Below, piece after piece: positions 11,765-21,966 of a stretch of DNA of 64,000 bases (within the stretch, counting starts at the first letter, position 1; each line of letters opens with the position of its first letter). Origin of the DNA: Rutpela maculata (lineage: Eukaryota; Arthropoda; Insecta; Coleoptera; Cerambycidae). The stretch lies in NCBI GenBank assembly GCA_936432065.2, contig OW386285.2, positions 41,409,920-41,473,919 of the forward strand, written 5' to 3'. Under the pieces are notes generated by a model. That model did no database searches and was not told the DNA's origin. It saw only the letters and a list, made by a program, of their open reading frames with translations. The position numbers were made by a program, and so were the translations under genes.

Positions 11765-11835
11765 TGGAATTTGGCACAAATCTTCATCAGCACGAGGTGA
11801 ATGGAATTTGGCACAACTCTTCATCAGCACGAGGT
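11765..11835. repeat. 37-bp direct tandem duplication
   Basis: Two adjacent units beginning TGGAATTTGGCACAA and ending CATCAGCACGAGGT differ at only one or two bases. It looks like a recent local duplication. Confidence 0.75.
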
Positions 11836-11942
11836 TTACCGGAAGTGTCTTTGCCAAAATGCAGAGGCTGTCGATAGGCGTGGAGAGGTATGCTCTGAGT
11901 ATGATGAGCAGGCATGTGGCCTAAGCTTAGCATAGCTTTCCT

Positions 11943-12212
11943 TTATTTCCGATATTTTTCAAAGCGTGACCCCAAATAGTAACTACATATGATGTTATAT
12001 ATTATCATGGCAGCTCTCATGATGTCCAAGATCCAGTGCTCGCAGCCATATGTTTTAAATGACTCTGGAAGATTTTCGTACTCCGGTGATATATACCGAA
12101 TGTGCTTATTATAATGTAGGTTTCTGTCTAGAATTAGACCTAAGTATTTGTATTCCTCCGTCCTTTGTATTGAAACATTATTCAAGGGTATAATTGGGTT
12201 CCTGTTTAGCAA
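11943..12212 (-). pseudogene. LINE reverse transcriptase thumb fragment
   Basis: The minus-strand frame of 89 codons contains EEYKYLGLILDRNLHYNKHI, the conserved stretch just after the RT palm in Jockey/CR1-type elements (YLG--LD-L-W--HI). The next residues lose the pattern, which suggests a deletion joining two parts, since the ending GCEHWILDIMRAAMI no longer follows the usual order. The ATG at its start is an internal methionine, not a true start. It is adjacent to a G-run at 12214-12232. Confidence 0.6.
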
Positions 12213-12213
12213 C

Positions 12214-12232
12214 GGGGGGGGGAGGGGGGGGG
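12214..12232 (+). repeat. G-run (G9-A-G9)
   Basis: Nineteen bases, all G except one A. It marks the junction between two minus-strand LINE remnants. A G-quadruplex is possible in principle. Confidence 0.8.
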
Positions 12233-12244
12233 AGATGCGATAAA

Positions 12245-13390
12245 ATATGTAAAAAAACGGTCAGCAAGCAAGAAAGAAGAAACGTTTATTTAAAATTTGA
12301 ATTTTACAAAAATGCCCCTCAACCGAACCTGGCCCGGAGCCAACCAGACAAACGTGGTGAATGTAGGGTTGGACGAGGACGGTCCGGTTTGGTTAAGCGA
12401 TAATTGATAAAACAATGTTAGTCACTGGTTGTAGCACTGAATAAATTTGGGCTGTTGACTCGGGTGAAAAGCTAAACGAAAAAACCCGTACGAGAACTGC
12501 CGACCTGACGCTCTCCTTGGTGCCAGGAAAATGTGGTGGAAAAAGGAAAGGATTTAAAATGTTTGAATTTTTAAAAACGTTATCGGCCAAAAGGGAATTT
12601 TTGATAGAAAAGAAGAATAAAAGAACAAATGGAATAAAAACGAGAACAAAAATAGAACATAAAGAAAGAGAATAGAAAGATAAAGTTGAGGAAAGATCAA
12701 AGATGAGGAAATAGTAGGCTGTGGTATAGGAGAGTATGGCTAGGGGAGAGGTTGACGGAAGATAGGCAACGCCTGGTATGGTAGGGGGTGTTTGATCTGG
12801 AATGGGGCATTATGCATTCTGATTTGGGTTATGTTGCTGGTTAGCAGACTATCGCCCAGTTTGAAGGTGTAGAATTTTTGGGAGGTTTTTTGGACGTAGT
12901 CCAGGTAGACATCGTGCGTATAGATCTCTGAGGTGTATCTACCGGAATCAGAAATGAGGCGCATAAATTTGTGTTCGAGAACTCGAAGTTTTCGCATTGT
13001 CGTGGCCGGAATGCTGCACCACACCGGCGCGGCGCCGTGTATGTGATGGCCGGCCTGATCATCATCGTGGACAACAGTTTCTTATTTGTCCTGTTAAGTC
13101 CGCTACCTCTGGCCAGGAGCGGGTACTGGTCAGACCTTGTTATTGTTTCGTTAATATGTATGTTAAACGTCCGTCGTTTGTCCAAGTTAACCCCCAGATA
13201 CTTCACGCACCGTTTGATTGGAATTTGTTGTACCCTGATCGAAATTGGCGTTAATATGCGATTCTCTGTGAACCGGCTCGTGAAGATGATCGACTCAAAC
13301 TTCTCGGCGTTGATCCGAATCTTCCATTTGTCGTAATACGCCGTGGCACGGACCATGTGCGCCTTCAGTAGTATATTAGCCGCTTGAGCA
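12245..13390 (-). mobile_element. Jockey-type LINE, 5'-truncated copy with long 3' UTR
   Basis: The coding part (13385 down to 12740) is followed on the minus strand by about 490 bases without coding sense that end past an AAATAAACG motif (polyadenylation-signal like, near 12280) close to the G-run. The GC-richer 12300-12560 part is best read as this 3' UTR. The 5' truncation at about 13390 is sharp. Confidence 0.6.
12740..13385 (-). pseudogene. Jockey-type RT C-terminal region, frameshifted
   Basis: The first frame reads ATAYYDKWKIRINAEKFESI, then KRCVKYLGVNLDKR and NRTNKKLLSTMMIRPAITYT. This matches the C-terminal RT thumb of Jockey elements (W--KWRIKIN--K, YLG--LD, L----IRP---Y). Near 13015 the sense passes to the frame MWCSIPATTMRKLRVLEHKF that goes on with RLISDSGRYTSEIYTHDVYL, so one frameshift separates two otherwise good halves. 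The catalytic YADD block and everything upstream are missing. Confidence 0.75.
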
Positions 13391-14227
13391 TTGTGTTGTG
13401 TTCACTTCTGTCAGGGTTTTTCTTCCACTTCTTTTCCACCATTCAAGATACCATTTTCTAACGGATTAAACAACGCGTTAATCAAATTTCAGCCTTGTAC
13501 CGAGTTACATTGATTTTCATCACTTTTTCCGCAACTATTCATCATTCTATCGGTACTCTTCCATTAAAATTTCTGCTACTTATTGAACTGTGTTTGTCCC
13601 ATCATATGTTACATTTTTTGAAAAATTCAAGCATGTACCTTATGACGTTTTTGATCGCCGGTCTCGCAAACGTCTTCCAGTCCGATGCGGAAGAAATTCC
13701 TTCTTGTTAATGGCAACAGTAATCGAACCTTTTCAAGTAGGAAATAGCCATGTACCGAGTGACGTTAAAAAATCTAGCCAGCTCTCGGGCTATATCGCCG
13801 TGCACGCGTACTACTAATTACCTGAAAGGAGATGTCCAAGACAGCTGAGGAAGCATAATATTTTGATAACACGCTATTCTGGTGACCCACATCCGTCTTA
13901 GTTTGTCTCGACTGTGCCTGATATGGTCAAATGGAAAGATTTGTTCTCGCTCTGAAATCAGCTTATTAGGATAGTTGATGTCAGCTGGAGATAGTAAATA
14001 AAATTATACGAATTAAATGGTCTCTTCTGATTCGTAGGAAGATACTGAATTTCTTTATTTGAAATAACGTAAAAAGTGAATTTAAGAGAAGAAATGTAAA
14101 GTTTAAGAAACTGAACGTCGCTATCTACAACTGAATGTAAGCTTTTCTGAAATACATTGTCTTGAAGAATTTTATTTTTAACATATTATTGACTAATGCC
14201 ATAATTTTAGCAAGTGAATATATTGAC
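13391..14227. other. Unassigned stretch with a thrice-repeated short motif
   Basis: Variants of TGTACCGAGTGACGTT occur near 13496, 13632 and 13749, spaced 136 and 117 bp. The third lies in repeat D. Frames at 13495-13817 show no known domain. From 13830 to 14227 I see nothing. Confidence 0.4.
13737..13795 (-). repeat. Repeat D, copy 2
   Basis: It is the inverted match of 9330-9400: GGAAATAGCCATGTACCGAG, then CTAGCCAGCTCTCGGGCT. The similarity is by eye. Confidence 0.5.
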
Positions 14228-14235
14228 CTAAAGAA

Positions 14236-15015
14236 TAGGGTGGTCCTTATTTTGCGACATTGAATTTCTTTTCGGTCTCACCCCTAAAGTTTTTCCAATT
14301 ATTGTAAAAATGAAATATACAAAATTTTAACTAGATCGGATATCGCTAACCCGTGCCTCAAGGCCATTAAAAGTCACTGAAATACGCAATCGATAGTTTT
14401 TTCTTACAATTTTTTCGGCATCACTCCCTAAAGTGGTTCCAAAATTATTTAAAAAATAAAGTATATAAAATTTTAACTCGTCTATTTTCAATAGTATCTC
14501 GTGAACTGCTGATTACATCGAGATGTTATACATACATAATTGGAAGAAAATTTATTTTTATAAAATGTCATTTCTTTGCATTTTTCTCATACATTTAATA
14601 GTTGAATAGTAATAATGAAGCTTCGGTTGGCATAAACAGGCACCAAACATGCATGCTCTCGTTGAAATGCCAGGATACACGTTTTGTGTCCCATGAATTA
14701 ATCGAATTAGCTTCCCTTTATTGTAGGGATGTCTTATAGCAACACGGTATCCATCGCGATTGTCTGCTAGGTATACAACCTCAACAAACTCTATTTCATT
14801 GGTCGTCTTTTTAGGGGGTGAGGCTGAAAAAATTGTAAGAAAATGAAAATTGCGTATTTCAGTGACATTTAATGACCTTGAGGAACGGGTTAGCGTTATC
14901 CGATCGAGTTAAAATTTTGTTTACTTCATTTTTACAATAACTGGAAAAACCTCGGGAAAAACTTTAGGGGGTGAGACCGAAAAAAATCCAATGTCCCAAA
15001 ATAAAGACTACCCTA
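14236..15015. mobile_element. hAT-like MITE with ~215-bp TIRs and 8-bp target duplication
   Basis: The left arm from TAGGGTGGTCCTTATTTTG pairs with the right arm (reverse complement TAGGGTAGTCTTTATTTTG) over about 215 bp. CTAAAGAA lies directly outside on both sides (14228-14235 and 15016-15023), a perfect 8-bp duplication. An 8-bp duplication with TAGGG ends fits hAT; P-type elements also make 8 bp. A part of the arm (about 14270-14336) is repeated in direct orientation at about 14410-14483. Confidence 0.85.
14625..14822 (-). pseudogene. Unrecognised coding-like segment inside the MITE
   Basis: On the minus strand, 66 codons without a stop read TNEIEFVEVVYLADNRDGYR, continue VAIRHPYNKGKLIRLIHG, and end with CMFGACLCQPKLHYY. 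The composition looks protein-like and not like random AT-rich DNA. I do not recognise the family. It may be what is left of the transposase or captured gene of the parent element. Confidence 0.35.
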
Positions 15016-15023
15016 CTAAAGAA

Positions 15024-15703
15024 ACAAAAAAGACATTTTACAGTAATAGACCGGCAGATAGTGACAGATGACAGATTTTGGGTTGTGATTTTACCCAGTA
15101 TGCCTTTTGGAGGGCATCATGGTGTGCATATTCTGTTGTTAATAAATGATAAACTAAAGAGTCATCCCGGGTTGTTCATATATTAAAGTTAATTAACATT
15201 TGTTTGCAAATTAAGCGTTTCGATACGACTTCACTCAGGCTGCCATGAATCTACAATAAAATTCAAGTAAAATACGACAATTGAATAGTCAAAGGCATAC
15301 CGTTTGCGTGAACCCAAAAGGTGATCTCGGTCAGATGTACTTGCATTTAAAAAAATGATTTATCCGCGTTTCTGAACAGGCTGCCATTAAGAAGTATGGT
15401 TGTGCTATACATCAGCTACATAAAAAATGGCATACCGTTTGCGGTATAAGCGGAAGTGCCAAATGCTTGTAATAATTTTCTTTGGATTGGCCATACTGAC
15501 ATTAGTAATTCACTAAATTTTAAAAATTTTCTGGTGCGTACTTCTCCCTATAACGATCGATGCAATTCCTGGTGGGACACCCTGTATTACTTGAAAGAAA
15601 GTACCATTTTAAATAAATAAATAAATACTGATATATCAACACCTATTGATAAAGATAGCTTATGATTAAAAAATTTGGATGATACCTCGCAAGTTATTGT
15701 TTC
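15024..15703. other. No recognised features
   Basis: AT-rich DNA with short frames only. Two similar phrases (GGCATACCGTTTGCG near 15294 and 15429) hint at an old duplication. Confidence 0.4.
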
Positions 15704-15706
15704 TTA

Positions 15707-15965
15707 GGGCCAGTATTATATGTTAGATTAAACTGTGCAGTTTAAACTTAGAACTTCGAACACCTTCTATTACATTAATATAATTTCTTCGTCGTCATAT
15801 ATACAGTAAATAATAATAAATAAATAATAACTAATCAAATATTTTAACTATATCCATCATATTACATATAAAAACAAAATTCACGACATTCTAAAACAGA
15901 CGTTTTTTCAAGGCCGTAGTTTAATCCGCACTCCGCGGTTTAATCCGATATTGTAAAACTGGCCC
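15707..15965. mobile_element. Harbinger-like MITE with TTA target duplication
   Basis: The left end is GGGCCAGTATTATATGTTAG. The right end in reverse complement is GGGCCAGTTTTACAATATCG. Both arms go on into GATTAAAC blocks. TTA lies directly outside on both sides (15704-15706 and 15966-15968). GGGCCAGT ends with a 3-bp TWA duplication are typical of PIF/Harbinger MITEs. At 259 bp it has no coding capacity. Confidence 0.8.
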
Positions 15966-16109
15966 TTATTGTGTACGTAGCAATTTAATCAAGGTAATTA
16001 GACTACACAGTAAAGGGAAAGATTTTACTGTGTTAAAATCACATGATATACTACTTATTAAATGACGAGTATACTATACTAATTATCGTACGTAAATTAA
16101 AAAAATGCT

Positions 16110-16240
16110 TATCCTGAAGAACTTTCAAGATGTCCGTCTATCTCTCTATCCGTCCGTTTATCTGTCCGACTGACACGCTTCATGTGAGCATAGTAACTGA
16201 GGACAGAAAATACCGACTGTATTGAAATTTGGACGGTAAG
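16110..16240 (-). repeat. Repeat family B, partial copy (microsatellite core)
   Basis: On the minus strand the order AAATTTCAATACA, GTTACTATGCT, (GGAC/GATA)-type microsatellite, GACATCTTGAAAGTTCTTCA matches 62625-62725 in the family B copy. The hairpin end is not visible. Confidence 0.55.
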
Positions 16241-16420
16241 TAGTCTTGACCCTGTTGTTCTTGGGTATATCGATCAGTAAATATAAAAGTTATAAAGCAC
16301 TTTAAGAAAAAAAAGCATATGAAACTGCATTTGATAAAATTTTATAAAAACATAGAAATACTGCATAGTATAATGACGGAAGTTTCACCAATCACGATGG
16401 CAGCATCAGGTGGTGATTAA

Positions 16421-19255
16421 AATTGTAAGTATAGCAATTATATTAATTTTCAGCAATTTGAAGTATATATATCTCAGTTCAATAATTTCTTCAGTTGCAT
16501 AATCTTGACAGAAACCTGGAACATAACAGATAAAACTCTGTATAGTATAGATGGTTATGAGATTATACATAATAATAATAATAGACTCAACCAAAATGAT
16601 GGTATATTAGTTTATGTAAAGCAGGAATTAACATATGATTGTAAGTTCATCAAAATAGGAATAATAAATGCAATAGATTTAGACATATCATTTGGTAATT
16701 TTAAAATAAAAACACTGGCGATTTATAGACCACCCTCTACATGTGTATATGACTTTATTGATAATCTCACAGATACTTTACAGATTTATAACTACAATTT
16801 AATTGATTATACATTTATCGTAGGCGATATTAATATAGACATTAGTAGTAGTAGTAATGCAGACTTTACCGAAGAGTACTTGAATTTATTAGCAGAAAAA
16901 GGTTTTGTTTCTATTATAAATAAAAATACAAGAGTTACTACTTCATCGTCTACCTGTATTGATCATATCTTTGTAAAAAATAAACCTGATTTCACAGTAG
17001 ATATAATTCCAGCAATAATCAAGACCAACATTACAGATCACTACACAACTATAGTTCAAATCGCTAATGAAAAAATAAATTTAAATTACACACAAAATAC
17101 AAAACAAACATTTAAAAAAGTCAATGAAAAGAAACTTCTAAATTTGATAAAAAACGAAGGTTGGGAAGATATATACAATTGTAATGACCCTGAAAAAGCC
17201 ACACATTTGTTTTACTTAACATATGAACTCCTAGTGCAACAGTCAACAGATATCATACAGTATAAGCCGGTGAAGAAAAAGAAACCTTGGATTTCCAAGG
17301 GTCTAGTTACATCCATTAAAGAAAGAGACAAACTATTTCAAGATCATATTAAACATCCACTAGATGAAAACCGAAAACAAATATATATTAACTACAGAAA
17401 TAAACTAAATGCTCTTATAAAAAAAACCAAAAATAAATATTTTAGTACTAGGATCGAAGAAAACAAAAATTGTTCGAAGAATCTTTGGAATATAGTAAAA
17501 CAATTCACTAACAATTATAAAAAAAACGATAAAAAAATAACTAAAATTGTCACAGAGAACGGACTTGAAATAACTGACCCTAATCAGATAGCTAATACTT
17601 ATAATACCTACTTTTCACAAATAGGAGAAAAGCTTGCCTCCAAAATACAGCAGGGGCCCATGTTAAAAAACAACGAAAGCCGAGGTGAAAAATTAAGTAA
17701 GTCTATTTTTCTGGAACTTACTGATAGCACTGAAATAAAAAATACTGTGTTAGAATTCCAAAATAATAAGGCTCCTGGTCCGGATGGCATAACAAATGAA
17801 TTGTTAAAACTTACAATCGACCACATAGCTGCCCCGTTATGTTTTATTATCAATAAATGTATAGAATGCGGAAAAGTCCCTACGCACTTTAAAAAAGCTA
17901 TAGTGAAGCCATTATATAAAGAAGGAGATAAGCATAATATTTCAAACTACCGCCCAATTTCTTTAATATCATCAATAGCAAAGATATTCGAAAAAATTAT
18001 TAAAAAACGTCTAATTAGTTATTTGGAAAAAAATAAAATTATATCTGATTTACAGTTCGGTTTCCGTAAAAATATATCAACGCAAGATGCGATAGCTAAA
18101 CTAACATCGTTAGTTTATAATGCTGTAGATGATAGAAAACCATGTTTAGGTGTTTTTGTGGATCTTGCAAAGGCCTTTGACACTGTCAGTCACAGGCTTT
18201 TGCTGGATAAACTGGATCATATTGGCATAAGAGGTAACGCGTTGAATTTATTTAGAAGTTACTTGGAAGGAAGAAAACAATTAGTAGAAATAAATCAAGT
18301 ACGTAGTCACGAGGAAACGGTGTCCTATGGAGTACCACAGGGAACTGTGCTTGGTCCAGTCCTATTCACTATATATTTAAACCAATTACTTACTCTAAAT
18401 TCAACTGGAACTATCATTTCATACGCAGATGACACGGTTATTCTTTATTATGGATCTACTTGGGCAGATGTAAGAGCGGAAGCGGAGAAAGATTTGAAAA
18501 ATATAATGGATTGGTTTAATGCTAATCTATTAACAGTTAATGTCACTAAAACGAAGGTTATTCCATTCACTTCTTTTGAAAAATATTTACCAGACTACAC
18601 TAATATATCCGTAGGAACACAAAGTATCTCTATTGTTTTATCTATTAAATATCTTGGTATCTACATCGATTCATTTCTAAGGTGGGATGTTCACATAAAA
18701 AATGTTATCAACAAACTGCGAGGTATAATTCCTAAAATGTACCAATTACGACAAATTCTTCCTTTGAGTAAACTAAAGGTACTTTACTATGGCTTGGTTG
18801 AGTCTATTATACAATACGGTATAATTGGTTGGGGGGGTTTAAAGAAAACTTACTTGCTTCCTCTTGAGAAATTACATAAAAGAATATTGAAAGTTATGTA
18901 TAATAAATCCTTAAGATACCCTTCCGAACAACTATACAAAGAACTAAATTTATTGGATATTAGACAACTATTTTCAAAAATTACATTAATATTCTTTTTT
19001 AATAACTCACAATACGTAACGGTGGTAAGTCATTTATATAATACTAGAGCCAACGAAGCAGCTAATCTATTTTTACCTAGGGCTCAAAAAACGATTGGTC
19101 AAAGGTGTTTCACCTATATTGGTCCGAGGTTATATAATATTCTGCCGGATTTCTGTAAACATTTAAATGTTAAACATCTTTACAAAAAATACGTAAAAAA
19201 CTGGATTGCTTCTTGTAATCGAAATATTTTTCATAATATTATTGATCCTTCTTAA
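16421..19255 (+). CDS. LINE ORF2 protein: endonuclease and reverse transcriptase (5'-truncated)
   Basis: The frame is open from 16421 (after TAA 16418-16420) to TAA 19253-19255. Counting residues from the TTG at 16505: an apurinic-type endonuclease spans 1-185, with TETW 2-5, GDIN 107-110, IDHIF 152-156 and TDH 178-180. The RT has KAPGPDGI 422-429, NYRPISL 481-487, FVDLAKAFD 551-559, GVPQGTVLGPVLF 609-621 and YADD 640-643, so all expected catalytic acids are present. A C-terminal region lacks RNase H and a visible zinc knuckle. The type is Jockey superfamily, CR1/L2/Daphne-like. About 28 codons before TETW still read as endonuclease (INFQQFEVYISQFNN), but the usual first strand and any ATG are absent; the first in-frame Met is near residue 386. 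It is thus a 5'-truncated copy with a clean frame, probably young. Confidence 0.9.
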   Translation, partial: NCKYSNYINFQQFEVYISQFNNFFSCIILTETWNITDKTLYSIDGYEIIHNNNNRLNQNDGILVYVKQELTYDCKFIKIGIINAIDLDISFGNFKIKTLAIYRPPSTCVYDFIDNLTDTLQIYNYNLIDYTFIVGDINIDISSSSNADFTEEYLNLLAEKGFVSIINKNTRVTTSSSTCIDHIFVKNKPDFTVDIIPAIIKTNITDHYTTIVQIANEKINLNYTQNTKQTFKKVNEKKLLNLIKNEGWEDIYNCNDPEKATHLFYLTYELLVQQSTDIIQYKPVKKKKPWISKGLVTSIKERDKLFQDHIKHPLDENRKQIYINYRNKLNALIKKTKNKYFSTRIEENKNCSKNLWNIVKQFTNNYKKNDKKITKIVTENGLEITDPNQIANTYNTYFSQIGEKLASKIQQGPMLKNNESRGEKLSKSIFLELTDSTEIKNTVLEFQNNKAPGPDGITNELLKLTIDHIAAPLCFIINKCIECGKVPTHFKKAIVKPLYKEGDKHNISNYRPISLISSIAKIFEKIIKKRLISYLEKNKIISDLQFGFRKNISTQDAIAKLTSLVYNAVDDRKPCLGVFVDLAKAFDTVSHRLLLDKLDHIGIRGNALNLFRSYLEGRKQLVEINQVRSHEETVSYGVPQGTVLGPVLFTIYLNQLLTLNSTGTIISYADDTVILYYGSTWADVRAEAEKDLKNIMDWFNANLLTVNVTKTKVIPFTSFEKYLPDYTNISVGTQSISIVLSIKYLGIYIDSFLRWDVHIKNVINKLRGIIPKMYQLRQILPLSKLKVLYYGLVESIIQYGIIGWGGLKKTYLLPLEKLHKRILKVMYNKSLRYPSEQLYKELNLLDIRQLFSKITLIFFFNNSQYVTVVSHLYNTRANEAANLFLPRAQKTIGQRCFTYIGPRLYNILPDFCKHLNVKHLYKKYVKNWIASCNRNIFHNIIDPS

Positions 19256-19745
19256 ACTATTGTATTTCATTCTATAATTTTATTCTATAATTAATTTTTT
19301 TTTTTTTAATTCTAGTTGATAATGAATCTGTTGGGTAACGAATTATGTTATATATATATATATAAAAATGTGTGTATGTAATGTTGTGTATATGTGTATA
19401 CAGAATGTATATGTGTGCATTTGTATGCATAGGTGAGTATATGACTTATCGTGCATATATCCTAATATAAATTTGTTTATGTATTATATTTATGATAGTA
19501 TTTATGTACTAAATCCGCCTAATAAATGTTCCATTCCTTTGCTGCAACGCTATACTTAGAGGGCTTTTCCTAAAGGGGGAGTTGCAGTGCAGGAATGGGA
19601 ACGATACCCCTAGACGCCCATAGACAGGTCCAACAGGACCTAAATGGGCTTCCTCCGGTATATTTATTTGCGTATTATGTTATGTTCTACTTAAAAATGT
19701 ACTCTTTGTATTTCATAGTGAATAAATATATATTATTATTAAATA
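16421..19745 (+). mobile_element. Jockey/CR1-group LINE insertion with 3' UTR
   Basis: The coding part is followed by a 3' UTR of about 490 bases with a (TA)n run near 19350 and a GC-richer block (19560-19660). It ends near AGTGAATAAATATATATTA at about 19720-19745, where AATAAA could be the polyadenylation signal. The exact 3' end and target duplication cannot be fixed because the flank is AT-rich. Confidence 0.75.
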
Positions 19746-19786
19746 TATATTATATCTATAAAATTAACTTATTTTTAAAAAACTGC

Positions 19787-19853
19787 GAAGAGTATATCTA
19801 TAGAATTGTCAACAATTATATAAAAAGTTCAATAATCTAACGAAGAGTATGTT
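19787..19853 (-). repeat. Repeat family B, 5' module only
   Basis: The reverse complement runs from ATACTCTTCG through TTTTTATATAATTGTT to a second ATACTCTTCG and matches 62135-62205 with few changes. The rest of family B is missing here. Confidence 0.65.
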
Positions 19854-21400
19854 TATATCTAGTTTATAATGAAATTTGCAGCAAGCAATTCGAAAACAGT
19901 TTCAAAGTCAGATATCAATAACTCCTAATAATTAAATTTTTTTATTTTTAAGGGGGCGGTTATGTGGAAAAGGTTGAGAAAGGTTGAATATGTATGTATA
20001 ATGCTGTTCTCTTAGAAATAAAATTGAAGGATACATTAAAGAATAATAATTGTCCGATTTACTTGGTGAAAGGCAAATATGTCTAAAGTGAAGAAGAACG
20101 AGTCATATTCCAAGAAAAAACATCCACTATAATTAAAAATATAAATATATATCTTTCGTAAAAAAAGATACAGTTTTTCTATCGATGGGCAAAAGTTTTA
20201 TCAATAAGTTTATCCTTGATACTTCTAATTCCGACCCCGTACCGTATCTCGTCAAAAATACCAAATGTCAAGTACAACGATAATATTTTTTAATACATTA
20301 ATTTCAATTCTTATGTAAATATCTGCCTTCTTTCCTTTTGGAACATTATTTTTTGTAATATTTACGATGATTTTGCGTTGCAACATTGTAATAATTAATT
20401 ATGGATTTTTATATGAACAAGTAGTTTAAATTAACTCTCGAAATAAGTAATAATAATAAATTATTCTATAAGTAAGTTACTATTTTTTAAGATTACATGT
20501 GTTAAAACTTGAATATAAATAAATTACCTACAAATAACAAATATTGTAATTCTAACAAATTGTGATACTGTCTATTTTTCCTCTCCATTACTCTGATTAA
20601 TGATGCATTATATCATTCCTAAAACTATAAAAGTGCAAAAAAGACATTGCAGTAATTTGTGGTCTGTAAACCAAACAACGGAAAAGGCTAATTATTTTGA
20701 AAAAACATATAATTAAATGAGTCTCAGATTCGTTCCGAAACCGGATTTATTATGAAACAAAACGAAAATTAGTACATAAAAACAAAGTAAACTATTAAAT
20801 TACAGAGACATCGCCTTGGGTGGGCAGCAGTGGACACATGCCAATCAAAAATATAACTAACGGTCGCCCATGCATAGGTCAAATTTCATTAGCTACAGAT
20901 TTTTTGTTCAAAACCAACCTAATTTTTTCATTTAATAGCGCCATTACTAAAGGAGCAAGCACACTGCATACTTTTGTTTCAGAGTCACACTCATTCCTAA
21001 TTCTTATATATTTTATATATTTTTTTAATTTTGCATCACATTCAACCTGAGAAGTGAATAGATAAATTTGCCTATCATGACAAATTATAACAAAATAATC
21101 TAGTGCTTAGTAGTGGATCATGTGCGAATGTACATGCATCTGCAGCTGTAGATTGCGAATATAGTTAAATAGATAGTGACAGTGGAATATTACAAATAGC
21201 TGTATAATCATATAAAATGGTCCCAGGATTTTTAATGATAATGTGTATGATGAATTTCAAATATTCCCTGAGTATTTTTAGATTTCTTGACATACAGTTG
21301 TCTTTAATGATCACACAAAATGGTCTAAAGTTAGAGTAAACTCAATTTTCAATATATCCGAAAAGAAAACAACTTACAGAGAGTCAAAGAATTTCAGCTT
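19854..21400. other. No recognised features
   Basis: Very AT-rich, with short frames only (76 codons at 20820-21050, no domain). Confidence 0.5.
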
Positions 21401-21966
21401 TTATTTCCACATTCGCGTAGTGGGGTGGAAATATAGTAACAGTAAAAAAAATGAAGTTTCTTTTGTTCAAATAGGCTCAGAAGGTTATGAATATCGAGAT
21501 CTTCAGTTTGAACAAAAGAAAATCTGTCTATCGGTCTGTAACTTTTTGTGCGCACAATCACTGTGGAATGATTTATGATACTGATTTGAAATTTGGGCAC
21601 CTCAATATTATAACGAGTTATGGAACTAGATTATATTTTGATTTTATTCTGCTGAAGGTGATAAATGGGGGTATATAGGTAAAGCAGGCAAGTAAAAGTT
21701 CATAAAATTAGGATTTAGTGTACGAGAAGCCAAGGTGTCAAAAATTTTCTAGCAGCATCCACCCCCACCCTATTATTAAAGGGGATAAAAGAATAACGTG
21801 ATTTTGTGTGTACAAGAAACAAAGACCTCATTTTCTTTGCATCAGCCACTTCCACTTTCACCCCTTTTAATAATTTGATGGAGGTAGTAGTGGGAAACTT
21901 GGATATGAAGAGACTCGTGTAGGAAATCTGGATGTGGAAGTAGTGATTCCTTAGGCAGCGGTTTTT
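21401..21966 (-). mobile_element. Repeat family A, copy 2 (decayed 3' end)
   Basis: On the minus strand the 5' end AACCGCTGCCTAAGGAATCA and ACTTCCACATCCAG are clear (21925-21966). The microsatellite near 21520 is short, and the 3' hairpin is worn: a changed version of ACTTCCAC/GTGGAAGT is left at 21401-21440. The flanks GTTTTTATATTTT and TTTATTTCC are A/T-rich. Confidence 0.7.

Noticed and set aside
12194..12403. Gly-rich protein on the plus strand
   Set aside because: Glycines come from the G-run, and the rest is antisense to a LINE 3' UTR.
12971..13336. Plus-strand frame of 121 codons
   Set aside because: It is the antisense shadow of the Jockey RT remnant.
19345..19370. (TA)n as regulatory site
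   Set aside because: A simple repeat in a LINE 3' UTR; nothing links it to regulation.
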